Shown one piece after another: positions 59,567-64,000 of a stretch of DNA of 64,000 bases. Source of the DNA: Candidatus Pantoea varia. Its GTDB lineage: Bacteria; Pseudomonadota; Gammaproteobacteria; Enterobacterales; Enterobacteriaceae. Within the stretch, counting starts at the first letter, position 1. Each line of letters starts with the position of its first letter. The stretch spans positions 124,001-188,000 of the forward strand of contig NZ_FOVG01000003.1 of assembly GCF_900115075.1 (NCBI RefSeq). The letters are read 5' to 3'. The translations under genes and the position numbers were made by a program. The notes under the pieces are model-generated. The model made no database searches and was not told the origin of the DNA. It saw only the letters and a list, made by a program, of their open reading frames with translations.

Positions 59567-60187
59567 ATGTCACCATCCGACATCCATAGTAAGCATCAGG
59601 AAATTGGCGAAATCACGGCGCGTGCTGGCTCCATCCTGCGGCAGCTTCGCGACAGTCTGCAACAGCTGGGGCTTGATAAAACCATTGCCGATGTGGCGGG
59701 AAGCATCCCGAACGCCCGCGAAAGGCTGGGTTATGTCGTCACAATGACCCGCGAAGCAGCAGAGGGCGTGATCAACAGCGTGGAAATCACGCAGCCCTTG
59801 CAAACTGAGCTGGGAGAAAAAGCGGAGAAACTCACACAACGCTGGAATGCCACTTCCGGAACGCTGTCAGACAAAGAACAGACCCAGGCATTAGCTACAG
59901 ATACTGTTGCCTTGCTGAATGACGTTCCCCGTGTCACGGGCCTGACGCAACAGCAGTTGCACGCGATCATGATGTCTCAGGGCTTCCAGGATCTCACAGG
60001 ACAAATTGTGCAGGCGATGATGGCCGTGCTGAATCAGGCTGAGCAGCAGCTGATACAGGTCATCCGTGACAACACTGGCTCACATGTTACCTCCGAGCGC
60101 GCTGCGCCTTCTAAACCCGCTACCGCATCAGAAGCCCCTGCCAGTCAGGATGATGTTGATGACCTGCTGGCCAGTCTGGGAATGTAA
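59567..60187 (+). CDS. cheZ: CheZ, chemotaxis CheY-P phosphatase (orphan copy)
   Basis: A 206-residue CheZ (E. coli CheZ is 214). Long helical hairpin (about residues 10-165) with the catalytic segment GFQDLTGQ (Asp142, Gln146; in E. coli Asp143 and Gln147 attack CheY-P). A flexible linker rich in Ala/Ser/Pro (166-192) leads to the C-terminal CheY-binding helix DDVDDLLASLGM (195-206). It dephosphorylates CheY-P so that flagellar switching resets. In enterics cheZ normally sits after cheY in the tar-cheRBYZ operon; here it is alone, without cheY, behind its own FliA promoter. It could be a second copy or a relocated gene. Confidence 0.93.
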   Translation: MSPSDIHSKHQEIGEITARAGSILRQLRDSLQQLGLDKTIADVAGSIPNARERLGYVVTMTREAAEGVINSVEITQPLQTELGEKAEKLTQRWNATSGTLSDKEQTQALATDTVALLNDVPRVTGLTQQQLHAIMMSQGFQDLTGQIVQAMMAVLNQAEQQLIQVIRDNTGSHVTSERAAPSKPATASEAPASQDDVDDLLASLGM

Positions 60188-60271
60188 GCTGACATAATAA
60201 AACCGCGATGAGAGCGGACGATGTTAATCAAAGAGGCTGCTCCGGGGTACAAGAAACTTTGCCCCTGAGCA

Positions 60272-61702
60272 TTACAGTTTCAGTTCAGCTTCTTTCAGCG
60301 CGGTGCCACCACCCATAACTTTATAGAAAGTATTGAGATTTTGATAGTAAGCCTGCTCGACGCTGACCAGACTGGTACGTGCCGCATAGAGCGAACGCTG
60401 CGCAGTTAACGCGTTAAGATAACTATCCACGCCATTCTGATATCGCTGATCTGCCAGATTGTAATAGTTCTGCGATGCAGCAACATTGTTACGCTGACTG
60501 GATAGCTGATCATGAATCGTACCCCGTCGACCCAGTGCATCAGCTACTTCCTGAAAGGCCGTTTGCACCGCCTTCTCATACCCGGCTACGTAATAATCTT
60601 TCTGCGCCTTAGTATAATTAAGGTAAGCGGTGTTATAACCTCCGCTGAAAATCGGCAAAGAAATAGCGGGCGCAAAAGACCATATTCCGGCTCCGTTCCT
60701 GAAAAGCGAGGACAGTTCAGAACTGCCGATACCGCCGCTGGCCGTGAGTGAAATACTCGGGAAGAAGTTAGCGCGGGCTGCACCGATATTTGCGTTCGCG
60801 GCTTTGAGAGCATGCTCGGCCTGTAGTACGTCCGGACGGTTATTTAGCACATCCGATGAAACTCCAGCGGGTACTTCACGTATCGCATTACCGATCGACT
60901 CAATATTCTGCGGTAACAGATCCTCAGGCACGTTTTTCCCTACCACCAAATCAAGGGCATTTTTATCCTGAGCCACACTGGTGGTATAACTGGCGACGTC
61001 CGCCTGCGCGGTTTGATAGAGGGTTTCTGCTGACGCAATATCTACCATCGAACCTACACCGTTTTGCATACGTTTACGAGTCACCTCCAGTGACTGACGC
61101 GCACTTTCTGCTGTCTGTTTCGCAATGATAAGAGTGCTTCGGTCAGCGGCAAGCTGTAACCAGTAATTCACTGTGTTATACAACACAGTCAGGCGCGTGC
61201 TTCGGGCCCCTTCCAGAGTACTGAGGTATTTTTCATATTGCTGACGACTCAGACTTTGATTCTTACCAAAAAGATCCAGTTCGAAGGAGCTGATGCTCCC
61301 TTCAGCAGCAAAATTATTACCCAGGGCAGTCTGATTCCCCTCTCCCGTCAGCGCACGTGAGCGGGTACCACTCACACTGGCACTGACAGAAGGGAACAGA
61401 TCGGCTCGCTGCTCTCCATACTGCGCATGTGCGGATTTAACACTGGCCACCGCTTCACGAAGATCGCGGCTGCTGTCGAACGACATCATTACCACCTGAT
61501 TCAACTTCGCATCAAGGATATAATCCTGCCAGCTGATGTCACGATAATTAGCCGGCGCACCTTTTAAGGTTCGGTAAGCATCGCCATTTGGGGTTGTCAT
61601 ACTACTCACATTGATGGGACGATCGTAATGCGGATCGAGTGAAACGCATCCTGTGATTGAGCAGGATAAAAACAACATTAAATGTCTTGCATACATAGTC
61701 AT
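60272..61702 (-). CDS. Outer-membrane efflux factor (NodT/OprM family, TolC-like)
   Basis: A 476-residue outer-membrane lipoprotein of the NodT subfamily. Lipobox SITGC with Cys19, followed by DPHYDRP. Then the TolC-like repeated helical hairpins (LSFDSSRDLREAVASVKSAHAQYGEQRADLFPSVSASVSG, and NNRPDVLQAEHALKAANANIGAARANFFPSISLTASGG). GVDSYLNALTAQRSLYAARTSL near the C-terminus is typical. Forms the outer-membrane exit channel for the RND pump encoded further right. Same strand as the pump and TetR genes. Confidence 0.92.
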   Translation of the reverse strand: MTMYARHLMLFLSCSITGCVSLDPHYDRPINVSSMTTPNGDAYRTLKGAPANYRDISWQDYILDAKLNQVVMMSFDSSRDLREAVASVKSAHAQYGEQRADLFPSVSASVSGTRSRALTGEGNQTALGNNFAAEGSISSFELDLFGKNQSLSRQQYEKYLSTLEGARSTRLTVLYNTVNYWLQLAADRSTLIIAKQTAESARQSLEVTRKRMQNGVGSMVDIASAETLYQTAQADVASYTTSVAQDKNALDLVVGKNVPEDLLPQNIESIGNAIREVPAGVSSDVLNNRPDVLQAEHALKAANANIGAARANFFPSISLTASGGIGSSELSSLFRNGAGIWSFAPAISLPIFSGGYNTAYLNYTKAQKDYYVAGYEKAVQTAFQEVADALGRRGTIHDQLSSQRNNVAASQNYYNLADQRYQNGVDSYLNALTAQRSLYAARTSLVSVEQAYYQNLNTFYKVMGGGTALKEAELKL

Positions 61703-61940
61703 TATTCCTCTGCCTTCATAGCAGTAAAGGTTAATTGTGCATCACCCTGCGCAATTGCCGGGAATATGCGACGGATCGAAAAAACGATAAGAAAATTCAT
61801 CCGCAAGATAGTGTTCTGGTTAAAGCCGACTGAATAGATGACGCGGTGTCATTAAAATTACGTGTTACAGAAGAAATATTTTATTACTGAAAATCTTTCA
61901 TTAAGCCATATAAATATAAAAACACTGACTCAGATTATTC

Positions 61941-62555
61941 TCAGAGGATATCTCCCTGCTTTAAAACCCACCTCAGATTTTCTGTGCCTTCCCTTACAAT
62001 CCAGTGGTCCCGGGGCATTATTACTGCATACTTCAGAACCGACATATACGTTGAAAAAATGAGGCACGATTGTCTCTTTTCATCAACGCAGCATGCTGTC
62101 TGATTCAATTGTTTTGATCTTCTGATAATAGTTGTAACTATCTCAATAAATTCATACTCATCGAACCTGACAGTCACCCCATTACTTGCTGATAATCTGA
62201 AATATTCATCACTGAAATAAACAATCCTGATAAGCCGTTTTAACTGATTGTTTTTTAATACCGTGGCAAGGCTTTCAAGCAGAACATCACGCAGGGCCGT
62301 TACAGGCTGGTTATGGACATGATTAATTCTCTTCAGCTCACTCAGAAGGGAAAAAGATAGTCTTTCAACCACCCCTCTTAGTAAATCTTCTTTATCAACG
62401 AAATGCCAGTATACCGCACCCCGCGTGACCCCGGCCTGAGTCGCGACTGACTGAAGGGTGGTTCTGGATATGCCTGAGTGACAAAAGCATACTTCTGCCG
62501 CATTCAGTATTTTCCTGCGTGTAGCATCAGTTACTATCTTCGTAGTCCTGACCAC
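61941..62555 (-). CDS. TetR/AcrR-family regulator of the RND efflux locus
   Basis: A 204-residue TetR regulator of AcrR type: TTLQSVATQAGVTRGAVYWHFVDKEDLLRGVVERL (helix-turn-helix, about residues 32-66), then the TetR_C_2-like ligand domain. It lies between the outer-membrane factor and the RND pump genes on the same strand, so it is embedded in the efflux locus. Likely represses the pump. Confidence 0.9.
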   Translation of the reverse strand: MVRTTKIVTDATRRKILNAAEVCFCHSGISRTTLQSVATQAGVTRGAVYWHFVDKEDLLRGVVERLSFSLLSELKRINHVHNQPVTALRDVLLESLATVLKNNQLKRLIRIVYFSDEYFRLSASNGVTVRFDEYEFIEIVTTIIRRSKQLNQTACCVDEKRQSCLIFSTYMSVLKYAVIMPRDHWIVREGTENLRWVLKQGDIL

Positions 62556-62636
62556 AGTTTACCACCTCAGACTATTCATTCTCAGCATTCAAACCACAAA
62601 GTACTGACAGGGGTTCCCTCCCCTGCCAGTGTTTTG

Positions 62637-64000
62637 CTACTCAGATTTACTGTTACTGACTTTTTTACTATTGCCAAGCCAGCCCGAAACTAAAACATAA
62701 AATAATGGGATGTAAAATATTGCCAGTACGGTGGCCGTAATCATTCCGCCTATCACGCCGGTCCCTATTGCATGTTTACTTCCTGAACTGGCCCCTGTTG
62801 CAATGGCCAGCGGAATGACTCCCACAATAAACGCCAGAGATGTCATGATAATAGGGCGTAATCTGACCCTGGCGGCCTCAATAGCAGCTTCATAAATAGG
62901 GGTGCCATTTTTCTCATGTTCATCACGGGCAAACTCCACAATTAATATGGCATTCTTTGCAGAGAGACCGATGGTGGTCAGTAAGCCGACCTGGAAAAAC
63001 ACATCATTTTCGAGGCCACGCATCAGTGTTGCAGCTACCGCACCAATAATACCCAGTGGTATCACCATAAGAACTGAAAGCGGAATACTCCAGCTTTCAT
63101 AAAGCGCGGCAAGACACAGAAATACAAACAGTAAAGAAATGGCATACAGCATGGGGGCCTGAGATCCAGATAACCTTTCTTCAAAGGAGAGTCCCGTCCA
63201 TGATACATGTATTCCTTCGGGAAGCTGCTTTGCAATCTCTTCCACTGCTTTCATTGCCTCGCCTGAACTATGTCCTTGCGCTGGTGAACCTAAAATTTCA
63301 ATAGCCGACTGACCGTTATACCGCTCCAGTTTTGGAGAACCGTAAATCCATTTACCGGTAGCAAATGACGAAAATGAAACCATATTGCCGTCACTGTTTC
63401 GCACATACCACTTGTTAAAATCATCAGGGGATACCCGGGAGTCGGGTTCACCCTGAATATAAACTTTTTTCACTCGTCCATGATCGTTGAAATCATTTAC
63501 ATAGGTTGAGCCCCAGGCTGCCGACATCGTGTTATTAACATCAGAGAGACTGAGCTTCAGCGCACGCACCTTTTCATCATCAATTATCACCTGATACTGC
63601 GGCTCATCGTTCATTCCATTAGGCCGGACCATGGAAAGCGCCGGATTTTTGGCTGCCATACCCAGAAACTGATTTCTGGCCTGCATCAGCTTTTCATGCC
63701 CGCTGCCGCTTCTGTCTTCAAGGAAAAGGTTAAAACCAGTGGCATTACCGAGCTCCATCACTGCTGGTGGTGCAAAAGCAATTACCGTAGCTTCCTTTAT
63801 CGTGCTGAAAAAGCCCATTGATCTGCCCGCTAACTCAAATACACTGCCCTTTCGTTCGCTCCAGGGTTTTAGCTGAACAAACACCATCGCAGTCCCCTGT
63901 CCGCGCCCGGAAAAGCTGAAACCGCTTATCGCCAGGGTTGATGCAACGACGTCCTTTTCTTGCTCCATATAGTAATCAGAAATTTTAGTCAGCACCCGCT
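62637..64000 (-). CDS. RND multidrug efflux permease (AcrB/MexF-type), partial C-terminal half
   Basis: 454 codons of the C-terminal half of an HAE1-type RND pump, cut at the right window edge. The periplasmic pore segment [24 protein letters not shown] is followed by the second membrane half ([43 protein letters not shown], and so on). [28 protein letters not shown], with the TM10 Lys, and [32 protein letters not shown] ends are as in AcrB. It should use the proton gradient to expel drugs with a fusion protein that is not in the window. The apparent GTG start at 63995 is not real; the frame continues off the edge. Confidence 0.93.
   Translation of the reverse strand, partial: RVLTKISDYYMEQEKDVVASTLAISGFSFSGRGQGTAMVFVQLKPWSERKGSVFELAGRSMGFFSTIKEATVIAFAPPAVMELGNATGFNLFLEDRSGSGHEKLMQARNQFLGMAAKNPALSMVRPNGMNDEPQYQVIIDDEKVRALKLSLSDVNNTMSAAWGSTYVNDFNDHGRVKKVYIQGEPDSRVSPDDFNKWYVRNSDGNMVSFSSFATGKWIYGSPKLERYNGQSAIEILGSPAQGHSSGEAMKAVEEIAKQLPEGIHVSWTGLSFEERLSGSQAPMLYAISLLFVFLCLAALYESWSIPLSVLMVIPLGIIGAVAATLMRGLENDVFFQVGLLTTIGLSAKNAILIVEFARDEHEKNGTPIYEAAIEAARVRLRPIIMTSLAFIVGVIPLAIATGASSGSKHAIGTGVIGGMITATVLAIFYIPLFYVLVSGWLGNSKKVSNSKSE

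Noticed and set aside
1..64000. tRNA, rRNA, integrase or insertion-sequence genes
   Set aside because: I scanned for transposase, integrase and tRNA-like sequence and saw none; absence cannot be proven by eye.

Overview
The window looks like DNA from a plant- or environment-associated member of the Enterobacterales. Pantoea/Erwinia-like is my best guess, from the gene content and moderate GC; I could not check this by a search. There is no rRNA, tRNA, CRISPR array or intact insertion sequence. Most of it is accessory metabolism: many LysR/TetR/LacI/HxlR/ArsR/Lrp regulators, each beside a small enzyme or transporter set. Such a layout fits a large plasmid or a variable chromosomal region. A frameshifted DUF1281-like plasmid gene at 8.3-9.0 kb supports past plasmid exchange.

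Layout. 0-5.5 kb: an MFS permease, then a leftward operon of amidohydrolase, YdcZ-type transporter and SMP-30 lactonase, with a divergent LysR gene. 6.5-8.1 kb: four consecutive, tightly packed genes for small exported proteins made almost wholly of Gly-Gly-Asn/Asp repeats. A fifth paralogue lies at 25.6 kb behind a glutathione peroxidase. 8.3-11.6 kb: decayed plasmid material and small single genes separated by four copies of a 24-bp inverted repeat. 11.8-18.7 kb: ArsR/threonine dehydratase, lipoprotein, MipA/OmpV, LysR/nitrilase and Lrp/LysE-exporter pairs. 18.9-25.5 kb: SDR, TetR, Old Yellow Enzyme, two SDRs, a membrane protein, quinone oxidoreductase and glutathione peroxidase, which together look like an electrophile/peroxide detoxification island. 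26.3-28.6 kb: two unknown small genes and an SDR/HxlR pair. 28.7-36.4 kb: a diguanylate cyclase, flavin reductase, NTF2-like protein/TetR pair, a second nemR-nemA-SDR cassette, and a DUF347 membrane protein behind a PmrA/QseB-like box. 36.5-48.0 kb: a complete galactan-utilisation (gan) locus with LacI regulator, LamB-type porin, orphan PTS EIIB, GH42 beta-galactosidase, GH53 endo-galactanase, ABC permeases, binding protein and divergent ATPase. 48-59 kb: envelope proteins of poorly known function (DUF2628, M48 peptidase, YiiG lipoprotein, LRR-like protein), then LysR/GST, hydrolase, cupin, a 2H-phosphoesterase-like protein and a LysE exporter. 59.6 kb: an orphan cheZ behind a near-perfect sigma-28 promoter. 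60.3-64 kb: an RND efflux locus (outer-membrane factor, TetR, pump), cut by the window edge.

How the parts work together. The gan genes form one logical pathway: galactan fragments enter through the porin, are cut by the exported GH53 enzyme, are imported by the ABC system and are hydrolysed by GH42. Several regulator/enzyme pairs have visible operator-like palindromes between them. The most unusual content is the family of exported glycine-rich repeat proteins. Their Gly-X-X periodicity, cysteine pair and His-rich insert resemble proteins that fold as polyglycine-II helix bundles, such as snow-flea antifreeze protein and phage S16 gp38. Their function here is unknown.
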